A stretch of DNA of 64,000 bases from Nocardia sp. XZ_19_385 (GTDB lineage Bacteria > Actinomycetota > Actinomycetes > Mycobacteriales > Mycobacteriaceae), in assembly GCF_015355755.1 (NCBI RefSeq), contig NZ_JACVEE010000001.1, forward strand, positions 1,178,001 through 1,242,000, read 5' to 3'. The notes below the pieces were generated by a model that saw only the letters and a list, made by a program, of their open reading frames with translations, did not search any database and was not told the origin of the DNA. Position numbers and translations under genes: made by a program. This document shows positions 7,861-16,700 of this stretch, in pieces (the stretch's first letter is position 1; every line of letters starts with the position of its first letter).

Positions 7861-8625
7861 ATGACGCACAACAGTTTCCGATTCGACGGCAAAATCGCGC
7901 TGATCACCGGCGGGACCAGCGGCATGGGATTGGCCGCCGCGCGGCGGCTGCTCGACGAGGGCGCCCAGGTGGTGGTCACCGGACGGGACAAGGCCCGGCT
8001 CGACGCCGCCGTGGCCGAACTCGGCGATCGGGTACTCGGAGTGCCCGGCGACGCCGCGAATCTCGCCGATCTCGGCAACCTGGTCACCGCGATCCGGGAG
8101 CGGTTCGGGCGACTGGACGTCGTGTTCGCGAACGCGGGCATCGGCGCGTTCCAGGCCCTCGACGCCGTCACCGAGGACGAGTTCTATCGAGTCGTCGACA
8201 GCAACTTCAAAGGGGCGTTCTTCACCATCCAGAAGTCGCTGCCGCTGTTGTCGGACGGCGGGGCCATCGTGATCAACGCGTCCTTCGCCTTCCATCGCGG
8301 GTCGCCTGGCGCCGCACTGTATTCGGCGAGCAAAGCCGCGGTACAGAACCTGACCCTGACCCTCGCCGCCGAGCTGGCGCCCAGGGGTATCCGGGTCAAC
8401 TCCGTGAGCCCCGGCTACATCGACACCCCGGCGTTCCGCGCCGAAACCTCCCCTGAAATCCGGGAGGCCGCGGGTTCCAGTGTCGCCACAGGCCGGGTCG
8501 GGACGTCCGAGGAGGTCGCCGCCGCGGTTGCCTTCCTCGCTTCCGCCGAGGCCTCGTACATCAACGGGCACGAGCTGCTTGTCGACGGCGGTCTGACCAC
8601 GGTGATCCCGTCGGCGATGGTATAG
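7861..8625 (+). CDS. Short-chain dehydrogenase/reductase
   Basis: This 254-residue classical SDR has the Rossmann glycine motif TGGTSGMG at 16-23, NAG at 91-93, and a catalytic Ser141, Tyr154, Lys158 triad (SASK context). The PG motif lies near residue 190. The enzyme should oxidise or reduce an alcohol/ketone with NAD(P)(H); no Asp that would fix NAD over NADP is obvious at the end of strand 2, where TGRDKAR (Arg/Lys) favours NADPH. It follows the MmyB-type regulator, a common arrangement in which the regulator controls the adjacent SDR. The substrate cannot be inferred. Confidence 0.92.
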   Translation: MTHNSFRFDGKIALITGGTSGMGLAAARRLLDEGAQVVVTGRDKARLDAAVAELGDRVLGVPGDAANLADLGNLVTAIRERFGRLDVVFANAGIGAFQALDAVTEDEFYRVVDSNFKGAFFTIQKSLPLLSDGGAIVINASFAFHRGSPGAALYSASKAAVQNLTLTLAAELAPRGIRVNSVSPGYIDTPAFRAETSPEIREAAGSSVATGRVGTSEEVAAAVAFLASAEASYINGHELLVDGGLTTVIPSAMV

Positions 8626-8727
8626 GCGGGCGCTTCCCTGGAGGACGCGGGCCGCACACGGCCCGAGTTGTCGGTGTCCGCGACTAGGCTTTGCCCGACA
8701 GTGGCGGAGTCGAGGGAAGGGGCACCG

Positions 8728-9945
8728 GTGACGGCTGATGCGCAGGCAGCACCCGAGACGGGCGCGGACCTCGAGTTCGCCGACGATCTCGAGACGGACG
8801 TCTCGTTCGGCCTGGAGGAGATCAACGAGGTGCTGGCCGAGTTGATCGAGGGCCAGGCCGAACGCAGCAGACGCGACGCGGACATCCTCGGATTGCGGCT
8901 CGGGGTGAGCGGGGCCCGGCCGGAGACGCTGGCGCACATCGGGGCCCGCTACGACTTGGCGCGAGATCGGGTGCGGCAGTTGCACACCCGGTCGGTCGGG
9001 CAGATGCTGCGGGAGGCACCGCTGACCGGGTTGCGGCTGGCGGCATTCACCCGGCGTTATCCGCTGGACGCGCGCGATCCCGCATTGACCCGGGCGCTAC
9101 TGGTCGAAACGTATGCCACCGAGACAGATCTGGTCGGCAACGAGCTGTCGTATCTGAAACTGCGGCTGGCCGGGCACGCACCCGAGGACGCGAAACGGGT
9201 CGCCGGGTATGTCATGCAGCGGATCATGGCGTGGCAGAAGAAAACGAACCGGCGGCTGGCCAAGTTGCACGACGCTGGACCGCTGGCGACTAGCCAGGTG
9301 AATTCCTTTATGGGACAAATTGATTGGCCCCAGGGAAAACCCGCGGCCTTGCCGTTGCGGTCAGCGCGCACCGTCGACGGGGACGACGATGGACGCGGGC
9401 GGTTCTACCTGGACAAGGTCGGCCGGGACGTCCGATTCGACTCGGCGCTACAGGCGCGCTTGCTGCAAACGCTCAACGCCAGCGAGCTCGTCGACACCTT
9501 CCAGGAGCATCCGAGCGCGGTCGGTTTCGAACTCGATGGGGCGGAACAGGTTACGTATCCGGTGATCGCCGCGCGATTCACCGACGGACGCGTCGCGCTG
9601 ATCGATGTCCAGCCGCTGGGTCACGTCGGCTTCCACGTCAACCGGGCAGCCTCGGCGGCCGCCCGCGCCCACGCGCACAGCAACGGGTGGGGTTGGCTCG
9701 TGTGGACGGGTAGCCATATCGGCATACCGGAACTGCTGCACCGCAAGGTGAACCCGCGCATCGAGCAGCGACTACAGGAGCTGCTCGACCGCGGACCGGT
9801 GTTCTGGCCCGCGATCCGTCAGCTCCGCGACGAAACCGACCTCGACCTGCTCGACTTCACCGCACTGGTCCTGCGCAACGACTGGCGCTGGGATCGAGCA
9901 CCATTCCTGCTCCGCGCCGACAACACCGCCGCCTCGACCGACTGA
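8728..9945 (+). CDS. Sigma-region-4-like HTH protein with nuclease-fold C-terminus
   Basis: This 405-residue protein starts at GTG 8728, 7 bases after GAGGGAAGG. After an acidic N-terminus, residues about 50-86 (RPETLAHIGARYDLARDRVRQL) match the recognition helix of sigma-70 region 4. A helical middle follows. Residues about 270-330 (VTYPVIAARFTDGRVALIDVQP, then GWGWLVW) resemble the core of TnsA-like PD-(D/E)XK nucleases, but the expected E-x-K is D293-x-Q295, so it may be inactive or a structural relic. The last 40 residues contain another small helical domain (LLDRGPVFWPAIRQL). It converges on a CoiA-like gene. Annotated homologues would probably be called hypothetical or sigma-like DNA-binding; the nuclease resemblance is my inference. 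Confidence 0.7.
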   Translation: MTADAQAAPETGADLEFADDLETDVSFGLEEINEVLAELIEGQAERSRRDADILGLRLGVSGARPETLAHIGARYDLARDRVRQLHTRSVGQMLREAPLTGLRLAAFTRRYPLDARDPALTRALLVETYATETDLVGNELSYLKLRLAGHAPEDAKRVAGYVMQRIMAWQKKTNRRLAKLHDAGPLATSQVNSFMGQIDWPQGKPAALPLRSARTVDGDDDGRGRFYLDKVGRDVRFDSALQARLLQTLNASELVDTFQEHPSAVGFELDGAEQVTYPVIAARFTDGRVALIDVQPLGHVGFHVNRAASAAARAHAHSNGWGWLVWTGSHIGIPELLHRKVNPRIEQRLQELLDRGPVFWPAIRQLRDETDLDLLDFTALVLRNDWRWDRAPFLLRADNTAASTD

Positions 9946-9990
9946 CGGCCAACGGGGGTGCGGGTCAGTGCCTCACCAACCAGCAGCCCC

Positions 9991-10947
9991 TCAGCGCACC
10001 ACCATCGCCCCGGCAACGAAGGTGACGATCAGCATCATCGAGCAGTAGGTCACCAGCTGCCAGTGGCTGATCGTGTCCTGGAGGCCCTTGATGGTGGCGC
10101 GCAGGGAGGCGTCGACGCGGTGGTGGCTGGCGAGTTTGCGATTCGCCTCGGCCAGGGAACCGGCCCGGTCTTCGGTGTCGAGTTCGGCGCGTTCCAGGCG
10201 ACTGGTCAGCTTCATGATCTGTTTCTGCTTGTCACGGACCGACTTCCGGGACAGGGCCAGGGCGGTGCGCTGGTTGACCAGCTCCTGCCGCTGGCGGGCG
10301 ATCACCATCGCTTGCGCGTGCGTATGGTGCGTCCAGTCGGTCACGGTGCCCCAGCCTCCTGTCAGTTCGTCGCGGTAACCCCAAACGATCGTGCCGGACA
10401 GAAAACCCTCCAGGAAGTCGCGTAGCTCGAACGGGCCGGGGCGCGGTGTGGCCAGCGCCTTGCCGTCGGATGTGAGCATGCCGGATTCGATCAGATAGTC
10501 GCAGGCCGGTGGCGCGAAGTTGGCGATGCCGAGCGCGGGTAGGTGCGCGACCCAGTAGCCGGGCTGGCACAGCCACAGCACGCTCTCGCAGCCCGCCTCC
10601 CGCAACCGCCTCGTGTGCTCGACCGCGCCCGCGCGGTCCAGCGGCCCGGAACGGACCTCGATGGCGTACTGGCGGTCGCCGATGCGGTAGTAGATGTCGA
10701 CCGGCAGGGTGCCGATGCGGCGGTCCACTTCGGCCTCGTCGGCGCCCATCGCGAGCAGGCGGCCGCACAGCCAGTATTTGAGGCGCTGGATATCCCATTG
10801 GGCGTCAGCGCATTCCGGGCACCGGCAGCTGTATCGGGAGATGCCGGCAGAGGTACCACCCGAGTCTTCCGGAGCCTCGCCGATACCGAGTTCGGCGAGC
10901 ACCGCTCGGCGCCCGCAAGCCTTGTCCGCACGCTGCTTGGTTCGCAC
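9991..10947 (-). CDS. CoiA-like nuclease domain on membrane-anchored coiled coil
   Basis: This 318-residue protein starts at GTG 10947, 7 bases after AGGGGAG. Cys41, Cys43 and Cys46 (CRCPEC), with Cys11 and Cys61, suggest metal binding. Residues 80-120 carry a PD-(D/E)XK-like core with Asp84 (PVDIYY) and Glu97-x-Arg99 (AIEVRSGPL), as in competence protein CoiA, where the lysine is also altered. A charged coiled coil (about 215-285) follows, then a single C-terminal transmembrane helix (about 295-315), so the nuclease-like domain would face the cytosol at the membrane. CoiA proteins act in DNA uptake in Gram-positive bacteria, but the role here is unknown. It is convergent with 8728-9945. Confidence 0.7.
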   Translation of the reverse strand: MRTKQRADKACGRRAVLAELGIGEAPEDSGGTSAGISRYSCRCPECADAQWDIQRLKYWLCGRLLAMGADEAEVDRRIGTLPVDIYYRIGDRQYAIEVRSGPLDRAGAVEHTRRLREAGCESVLWLCQPGYWVAHLPALGIANFAPPACDYLIESGMLTSDGKALATPRPGPFELRDFLEGFLSGTIVWGYRDELTGGWGTVTDWTHHTHAQAMVIARQRQELVNQRTALALSRKSVRDKQKQIMKLTSRLERAELDTEDRAGSLAEANRKLASHHRVDASLRATIKGLQDTISHWQLVTYCSMMLIVTFVAGAMVVR

Positions 10948-11500
10948 GCGATCACTCCCCTGCCCATAACCACCGCTTGGTCTTGCGACCTAATCCATAG
11001 ATCAAGAGTGCGTCAGATGTCCGCTGCTCGCCAGCCCCCTATACCCCGCGCCCGGGTGCGCCACAACTGCTGAAAACCTCTCGACCAGCCGATGTGTGGT
11101 GCATCACAAGGGATTTCGCAGCGACATGCGAGACGATTACCACAGAAATTCCTGTCGATTGACAATTGCCGCCAATCGCGCAAAACGGCACAGTGATAAT
11201 TCCGAGACCAAACCGCCCGAACCGGTGGACTTCTCGAACGATTGCCCAGTCCAGCGGTGGTGCGAGGGCCAGACAATTCCGGGCAACACCGACATGGCCT
11301 GGACGACATCGCGCACAGCATCGAGAGTGCGGGAAACCGGACAATCCGGCGCGACGGGCAAGTTGCTGGAGAACTTTGCGCGCGCGAAAGTCCCAGCGGG
11401 CACGTGAGGTTGGGCGCTCGCCCCGCACACCCGTCGGTTCGCAGATAGAATCGCCCGGGCCACGGGCGTGATCGCGCACTCTATGGGGAAGAAGGTACGG
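10948..11500. other. 550-bp intergenic region, no gene supported
   Basis: The region is somewhat AT-richer than its surroundings, especially 11090-11220. Small open frames on both strands lack a ribosome site or family resemblance. It should contain divergent promoters for the CoiA-like gene and the disordered protein at 11501, but no clear -35/-10 pair can be singled out. Confidence 0.5.
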
Positions 11501-12727
11501 ATGGAGCACGGCCAGCAGAGCGGCGACGATTCGATCGGCGAGATCATATCGGGCATCGCGGAGATTTTGCGCGAAGTCAGCGACAAGCTGGATGCGGTGG
11601 CGGCCCGGGTCGACGGAGCGCGCGACGAGAGCTCGGTGGCGGCGCGGTTGGCGAAGCTCGAAGCCTGGGCTTTCCGTACCGACCAAGACATTTCGAAGCT
11701 GGGTTCGCGGATCGACGGTGTGGAGGGGGGCCCGCGCGCCGAGCCGGTCACCAGAGCCGAGCCCGCGCCCCGGGAAGAGCCCGCGACCCGCGCCGAACGC
11801 CGGGAGTTGGCCCGCGCCGAGAATCCCGCCCCGGAACCGGCTCAGCCCGACCTCCCCCAGCGCAGCACCGTCCCGCAGCGCGGCGGCAATCCACCGCGCA
11901 CCGAAGCCGAGTCCCGCGGCGAACGGCCGTTGCCGCGCGCGGTGGCCAATCGCGGCCCGCAGCCCCCGGCTCGCGCCGACCAGCCCGAGCCGGTCAGCGC
12001 TCGCGGCACCGCCGCGGTCGCCGACACCGCTTTCAGCAGCGAACGCCGCCTCCCGACCGTGCCTGCCGCCCTCAACGACTGGGTCGAGCCGAGCGCCGAC
12101 CCCGCACCGTCGGCCGAACGCCTCGAATCGGTCGGAATCACCCCGCGCAGTGAACGTTTCACTCCCTCGGGCATCACCGAGGCCGCACCGACCACCGCCC
12201 CGCACGGCATGGACTACGCCTCGGCGCGCCCCCGCAACGACGAGCCGCCACGACCTCCGGGCCTCACCGAGCTCCCGACGCGCACACCGCAGTCGCCCGC
12301 GAACCTCAATGGCCGCTCCGAGGGCTTCAACGGCAGCCCCGACATCACCGGCCGCTCCGAAACCCAAACTCCCGCAAGCCTCAACGGCCGACTGGAAAGC
12401 CTCACCAACTCCACCGCCCGGCCCGAAAGCACTCACTTCACCGGCCGCCCGGACACCCCCACCCACATCACCGGAAGCGGCCGCCTCGAACCCCCGCCCA
12501 GCGGCGGCTTCGACTCCCCTGCGCCAACCCTCAACGGCCGCAACGAATCCGGTTTGACCTCGCCCCGCCCCGAGCCCGACATCTCCACCACCGCCCCGCA
12601 ACGGCCGACCGTCGACGACAACGCCCACGTCGACAAGCTCCAGGCCATGCTCGACGAACTCAAACGAAACCCGCACGGCCCCTTCGGCCGCCCACTGGGC
12701 ACCCCACCCGGCGAGCTACCGACCTGA
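11501..12727 (+). CDS. Disordered protein with coiled-coil head and NGR-type repeats
   Basis: This 408-residue protein starts at ATG 11501, 5 bases after GAAGG. Residues about 7-70 are an amphipathic coiled coil (EIISGIAEILREVSDKLDAV). The rest is low-complexity: an Arg-Ala-Glu-Pro region (about 75-110), then Pro/Arg/Ser/Thr-rich sequence, then about six spaced copies of Leu/Ile/Phe-Asn/Thr-Gly-Arg-x-Glu/Asp between residues about 270 and 360. The last 30 residues (HVDKLQAMLDELKRNP) are helical. There is no signal peptide or membrane segment. A long antisense frame is a codon-bias shadow. Function unknown; the shape suggests a scaffold or partner-binding protein. Confidence 0.75.
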   Translation: MEHGQQSGDDSIGEIISGIAEILREVSDKLDAVAARVDGARDESSVAARLAKLEAWAFRTDQDISKLGSRIDGVEGGPRAEPVTRAEPAPREEPATRAERRELARAENPAPEPAQPDLPQRSTVPQRGGNPPRTEAESRGERPLPRAVANRGPQPPARADQPEPVSARGTAAVADTAFSSERRLPTVPAALNDWVEPSADPAPSAERLESVGITPRSERFTPSGITEAAPTTAPHGMDYASARPRNDEPPRPPGLTELPTRTPQSPANLNGRSEGFNGSPDITGRSETQTPASLNGRLESLTNSTARPESTHFTGRPDTPTHITGSGRLEPPPSGGFDSPAPTLNGRNESGLTSPRPEPDISTTAPQRPTVDDNAHVDKLQAMLDELKRNPHGPFGRPLGTPPGELPT

Positions 12728-12897
12728 GCACGCCATCCATCCACGCCGCCCGAAGCCATGCTTCGGGCGGAATGTTGCGCAGATAGGCGTCCTAGTCGGC
12801 GTCGGGTTCGCCGGACGGCTCGAAGTGGTCCACGTTGCACAGTCCGCTTCGACACCGAGCATCGGCAAAGCCCGTCGAAGGTAGATATGGTCGAAAG

Positions 12898-13623
12898 GTG
12901 CCTGACCCCGCCTTCGCACACCCTCGTCTCGCTCCCCTCTACGACTTCTTCGAAGGACCCCGGAGGGATCTGGACGCCTACCTCGACATCGCCGACGAGC
13001 TGGGCGCGGGCCGAGTCCTCGACATCGGCTGCGGGACAGGGAGTTTAGCGATCCGGCTCGCAGCGCGCGGTCGCATCGTGGTAGGAGTCGACCCGGCGGA
13101 AGCATCCCTCGAGATCGCGAAAGCGAAACCTGGCGGCTCCGTGGTGACGTGGCTACCCGGTGACGCCGCGGCAGCGTCGGGCGTCGATGCCGACCTCGCG
13201 GTGATGACCGGAAATGTCGCACAGGCATTCACCACCGACGAAGACTGGATCCGGACCCTCGAAGAGGTCCACGCCGCGCTGCGGGCGGGCGGGCACCTGG
13301 TATTCGAGACCAGGCGTCCGGAGCGCCGGGCCTGGGAAGAATGGGCCGCCGACCCCGCCCACCTGATCCTCGATGTTCCCGGAATCGGCCAGGTGGAGCA
13401 GCGTCGGCAAGTTCTCGAGGTGAAGCTGCCGCTCGTCTCTTTCCGCTACACCTACCGATTCCTGGCCGACGGCACAGCCATCAGCTCGGACTCGACGCTT
13501 CGATTTCGCGACCGCGACGAGGTCGAATCCAGTTTGCGCGCAACCGGATATCGCGTGCTGGACGTCCGGGACGCCCCGGATCGTCCAGGCCGCGAGTTCG
13601 TCTTCGTCGCGCTGCGCGGCTAG
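12898..13623 (+). CDS. Class I SAM-dependent methyltransferase
   Basis: This 241-residue protein has motif I LDIGCGTG at residues 41-48, an acidic ribose-binding end of strand 2 (VGVDPAE), motif II/III around DADLAVMTGNVAQAF and the EVHAALRAGGHLVFETRRP stretch typical of small-molecule methyltransferases. The substrate is not evident. GTG 12898 is chosen because it begins just before the conserved PAFAHPRLAPLYDFF segment and has GAAAGG close by. It is convergent with the flavin monooxygenase gene, with only 4 bp between the stops. Confidence 0.85.
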   Translation: MPDPAFAHPRLAPLYDFFEGPRRDLDAYLDIADELGAGRVLDIGCGTGSLAIRLAARGRIVVGVDPAEASLEIAKAKPGGSVVTWLPGDAAAASGVDADLAVMTGNVAQAFTTDEDWIRTLEEVHAALRAGGHLVFETRRPERRAWEEWAADPAHLILDVPGIGQVEQRRQVLEVKLPLVSFRYTYRFLADGTAISSDSTLRFRDRDEVESSLRATGYRVLDVRDAPDRPGREFVFVALRG

Positions 13624-13627
13624 CTGA

Positions 13628-15172
13628 TCAGCGGTGGTCGGCGTGCGGACGCTGAGGTTGGGCGTAGAGCGGTTCGGTGGGTGGGGCGTGCTTGTCGCTG
13701 CCGGTGTGTTTGCGCTCGCCGAGGCCGCGGTAGGACGACGGCTTGACCGGGCGGATCCATTGGGCGAGGCGGGTTCTCAAGGGTAGTCGGAAGTGCAGGT
13801 CCGCCAGCATTTCGTCGATGTTGTGCAGGGTGAACGGGGTGACGGCGGTGCCGTGGGCGTGGTGGCCGGCGGTGCCGGCTTCCATCCAGCGGAGGCGGTC
13901 CTCGACCTGGGCGGCCATGTCTTCGGCGGCCGGGAGCGGGATGCGGCCGTTGAGGAGGGCCGCGGTCCAGTGCGCGCCGACTTCGGCGCTGAGGGTGGCT
14001 ACGGGTGAGGCGTTGTAGCCGGCGAAGGTCAGGTTGGGGACGGTGACGGGGAGGATGTGGCGGTGCAGGCGGAAGTTGCCGTCGTCGTCGGTGAGCTGAC
14101 GCTGGATGTAGGGGGTGAGGAACGGGACGCGCTGCTGGAAACCGGTGGCGCACACCACGATGTCGGCAGGCAAGTGCTCGCCGGTATCGAGCTGAACGGC
14201 GGGACCCTGTGGAGTGCCGAACATTTCGGTGATCGAGCTGTCGCGGGCGACGAAGATGCGGCCGTCGCGGACCTGTTCGTAGAAGCCCTCGGTGGCCAGG
14301 GAGAAGGTGCTCTGCGCGATCTCCTCGAAGCGGGTGTCCGGCACCAGGTCCAGTTCCCGCAGCTGAGTCTGCTTGGTGGCGAGTTCGCGCAGCAGGTCGA
14401 AGTTGCTGTCGCGGAAGGAGACTCCGCCGCCGTGCAGGAAGCGTTCGAACCAGCCGAGCTGCTGGTAGCGGAAATGCGCCTCCCCCATCCGGGTCAGCAT
14501 CAGGCGCTCGTAGTCGAAGCCGGGCGCGACCTTGCGCGGCAGCTTCCACAGCAGGCGGCGCGCAACCACCGTCGTCGACGCCGCGACATGGCTGACGGCC
14601 TCGGCGATATCGCACGCGGACTGGCCGTAACCGACGATCACCACATTGCGGCCACGCGCCCATTCGGCGTCGTGGAAGTCGGTGGAATGGCACAGGTAAC
14701 CGCCGGCCGACTGGAACTTGTCGGCGCCCCGGTACTCGGGCATGGCGGGTTCGCTGTAGACACCGTTGGCGATCACCAGGTGATCGCAGGAGGTGCGATG
14801 GATCCCGGTTTCGTCGCGGACCTCGAGCAGCCAGCCGCTGTCGACCGGATCGGCGGCGACCACCTCGGTGCCCAGCCGCAGGTTCTCCCGCAGCCCGAAC
14901 TGCTGCACATACCGTTCCAGGTAGGCCTGCATCTGCGCGCCGTCGGGGACGCGCGGGTAGTCCTCGGGCATGGGGAAGTCCGAGAAGTGGTAGGTGTTGC
15001 GGCTGTTCTGCGTGCGCAACCCCGGATAGCGCCGGGACGCGCTCCACACACCCCCCACGTCCGGAGCCCGGTCGAATACCTCGACCGGAAACCCTTCCCT
15101 GCTCAAAACCTTCGCGCTGGCCAGGCCTGCAATACCCGCACCAACGATCGCGATGCGGTTCCCGCTCGTCAT
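13628..15172 (-). CDS. Flavin-containing (FMO/Baeyer-Villiger type) monooxygenase
   Basis: This 514-residue enzyme has an N-terminal FAD motif GAGIAG (11-16), the FMO-type linker around FQSAGGYLCHSTDF (153-166), an NADPH motif GYGQSA (181-186) and the late CATGF motif. It should insert oxygen into a ketone, amine or sulfide using NADPH. Neither the FMO nor the BVMO fingerprint is perfectly canonical, so I do not name the reaction. The start is ATG 15172 directly before the FAD motif. It lies 82 bp downstream of a cytochrome P450 on the same strand, so the two may act on one substrate. Confidence 0.88.
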   Translation of the reverse strand: MTSGNRIAIVGAGIAGLASAKVLSREGFPVEVFDRAPDVGGVWSASRRYPGLRTQNSRNTYHFSDFPMPEDYPRVPDGAQMQAYLERYVQQFGLRENLRLGTEVVAADPVDSGWLLEVRDETGIHRTSCDHLVIANGVYSEPAMPEYRGADKFQSAGGYLCHSTDFHDAEWARGRNVVIVGYGQSACDIAEAVSHVAASTTVVARRLLWKLPRKVAPGFDYERLMLTRMGEAHFRYQQLGWFERFLHGGGVSFRDSNFDLLRELATKQTQLRELDLVPDTRFEEIAQSTFSLATEGFYEQVRDGRIFVARDSSITEMFGTPQGPAVQLDTGEHLPADIVVCATGFQQRVPFLTPYIQRQLTDDDGNFRLHRHILPVTVPNLTFAGYNASPVATLSAEVGAHWTAALLNGRIPLPAAEDMAAQVEDRLRWMEAGTAGHHAHGTAVTPFTLHNIDEMLADLHFRLPLRTRLAQWIRPVKPSSYRGLGERKHTGSDKHAPPTEPLYAQPQRPHADHR

Positions 15173-15254
15173 GGGCACCGAGATTACCCGTATGCGGGCA
15201 CCCGTAATGCCCGCGCGCCCGATTTCGGCGGATACCAACAGGTTAGAACGCTGT

Positions 15255-16556
15255 TTACCGCGCGGTCACAACCATTCGGGCCTTGCCGTGCGGCACCGTG
15301 GTGATATTGCGCACCCGCCCGCGTTCGGGTTTCGCGGCGGCCGGGGCGAGCGCGTAGCGGGTGAGGATCTCCCGCAGCACCACAGCCCCCTCCATCATCG
15401 AGAAACCCGCGCCGATGCAGCGGCGCACTCCGCCGCCGAACGGCAGCCAGGTGTGCGGCTCCACTTCGCCCTCCAGGAACCGGGCCGGACGGAACGCCTC
15501 GACGTCGGCATAGTTCTGCGGGCTGCGGTGCGCCAGCGTGATGGAGCAGCTGACAGTGGTGCCCGCGGGCAGCGTCCAGCCCGCGACGGTGGTCTCGGTG
15601 GTGAGCCGGCGGACCGCGCCCGGGATCACCGGGTGCAGCCGCATCGCCTCCTTCAGCACGGCTTCCAACGCTTTGTCGTCCTCGTCCCGCGCGGCCTCGA
15701 ACGCCGCCCGCTGCACCGAAGGATGCACCGAAAGCTCGTAGAGCGCCCAGGACAGTGCCGCGGCGGTCGTCTCGTGCCCGGCCAGCAGCAGGGTGATGAG
15801 TTGGTCGCGCAGTTCCGCGTCCGTCAGCGGCGGCTCGTCGCCTTCGGAGCCGACGTGCAGCAGCCGCGACAGCACGTCGGCGCGGTCGGCGAGATCGGGA
15901 GCGGCGCGACGCGCGGCGATCTCCCGGTACAGCAGGTTGTCGACGGCGATCAGGTTGGCGTGGAACGCCTTCCACGGGCGATAGCGCCGCAGACCGGGGA
16001 TCCGCAGCCCGGCGTACTGCAGCGCGCCGACATTCACGATGTGACGCAGGCGCGGCACCAGCTCGGCGCGGATGGCCGCATCCGTGACGCCGAAGACCAC
16101 CCGCATGATGACCTCGAGGGTCAGCGCGTTCATCCGGTCCAGCGTGACCACCGTGGAATTCGGTTGCCACCGCGCGACCTCCGCCGCGGCGATCTCGGTG
16201 ACCAGCTCGCGATAGCCGCGCAGCGACGTGTTGTTGAACGCGGGCAGCAGCAGCTTGCGGGTCCGCGCGTGCTCGGCTTCATCGGTGAGCAGCACCGAAT
16301 GCTCGCCCATCACCGGGCCGAGGATGTTGTTCGCTTCGCCCGCGTGCATGGTGCGCGGGTCACCGGTGAAGACCTCCCGGATGTGTTCGGGGCGGGAGAA
16401 CACCACGACGTTGTCGTTGAACGGCGGCACCCGCACCGCGAAGACATCGCCGTAGCGCCGTCGCAGCGCACCCAGGAACAGGGAACGGCGGCGCAGATAG
16501 AGGAAGGTCTGCACCGGCGCGGGCAGCGGCGGCCCTGGTGGATAGGTCGCGGTCAT
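15255..16556 (-). CDS. Cytochrome P450
   Basis: This 433-residue P450 has the I-helix oxygen motif AGHETT (259-264), K-helix ExxR (E303, R306) and the heme-ligand loop FGGGVRRCIG with Cys380. It lacks an N-terminal membrane anchor and begins with a proline-rich PPGPP segment, so it is a soluble bacterial P450 needing separate ferredoxin partners, which are not in the window. GGGAGG lies 5 bases before ATG 16556. The ETT form of the I-helix is closer to the class seen in fatty-acid or terpene hydroxylases, but the substrate is unknown. It is divergent from the MFS gene at 16701. Confidence 0.93.
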   Translation of the reverse strand: MTATYPPGPPLPAPVQTFLYLRRRSLFLGALRRRYGDVFAVRVPPFNDNVVVFSRPEHIREVFTGDPRTMHAGEANNILGPVMGEHSVLLTDEAEHARTRKLLLPAFNNTSLRGYRELVTEIAAAEVARWQPNSTVVTLDRMNALTLEVIMRVVFGVTDAAIRAELVPRLRHIVNVGALQYAGLRIPGLRRYRPWKAFHANLIAVDNLLYREIAARRAAPDLADRADVLSRLLHVGSEGDEPPLTDAELRDQLITLLLAGHETTAAALSWALYELSVHPSVQRAAFEAARDEDDKALEAVLKEAMRLHPVIPGAVRRLTTETTVAGWTLPAGTTVSCSITLAHRSPQNYADVEAFRPARFLEGEVEPHTWLPFGGGVRRCIGAGFSMMEGAVVLREILTRYALAPAAAKPERGRVRNITTVPHGKARMVVTAR

Positions 16557-16700
16557 CGAGCCTCCCTGGGGTGCGGCATGCACTGCAGCCAATGTCCCAC
16601 AACTGCCGCAGCGACAGCGTCATGCCACGGGCGGATCCGGCCGCCCGGCCCGAGCTGATCGATTCGCCCCGCAGCCTGCGAAGGTGGCCGCTACCCTCCG

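Noticed and set aside
11039..12676. A 545-codon minus-strand frame opposite the disordered protein
   Set aside because: Its glycine/arginine-rich composition mirrors the real plus-strand gene, which has a good ribosome site and a coiled-coil head.
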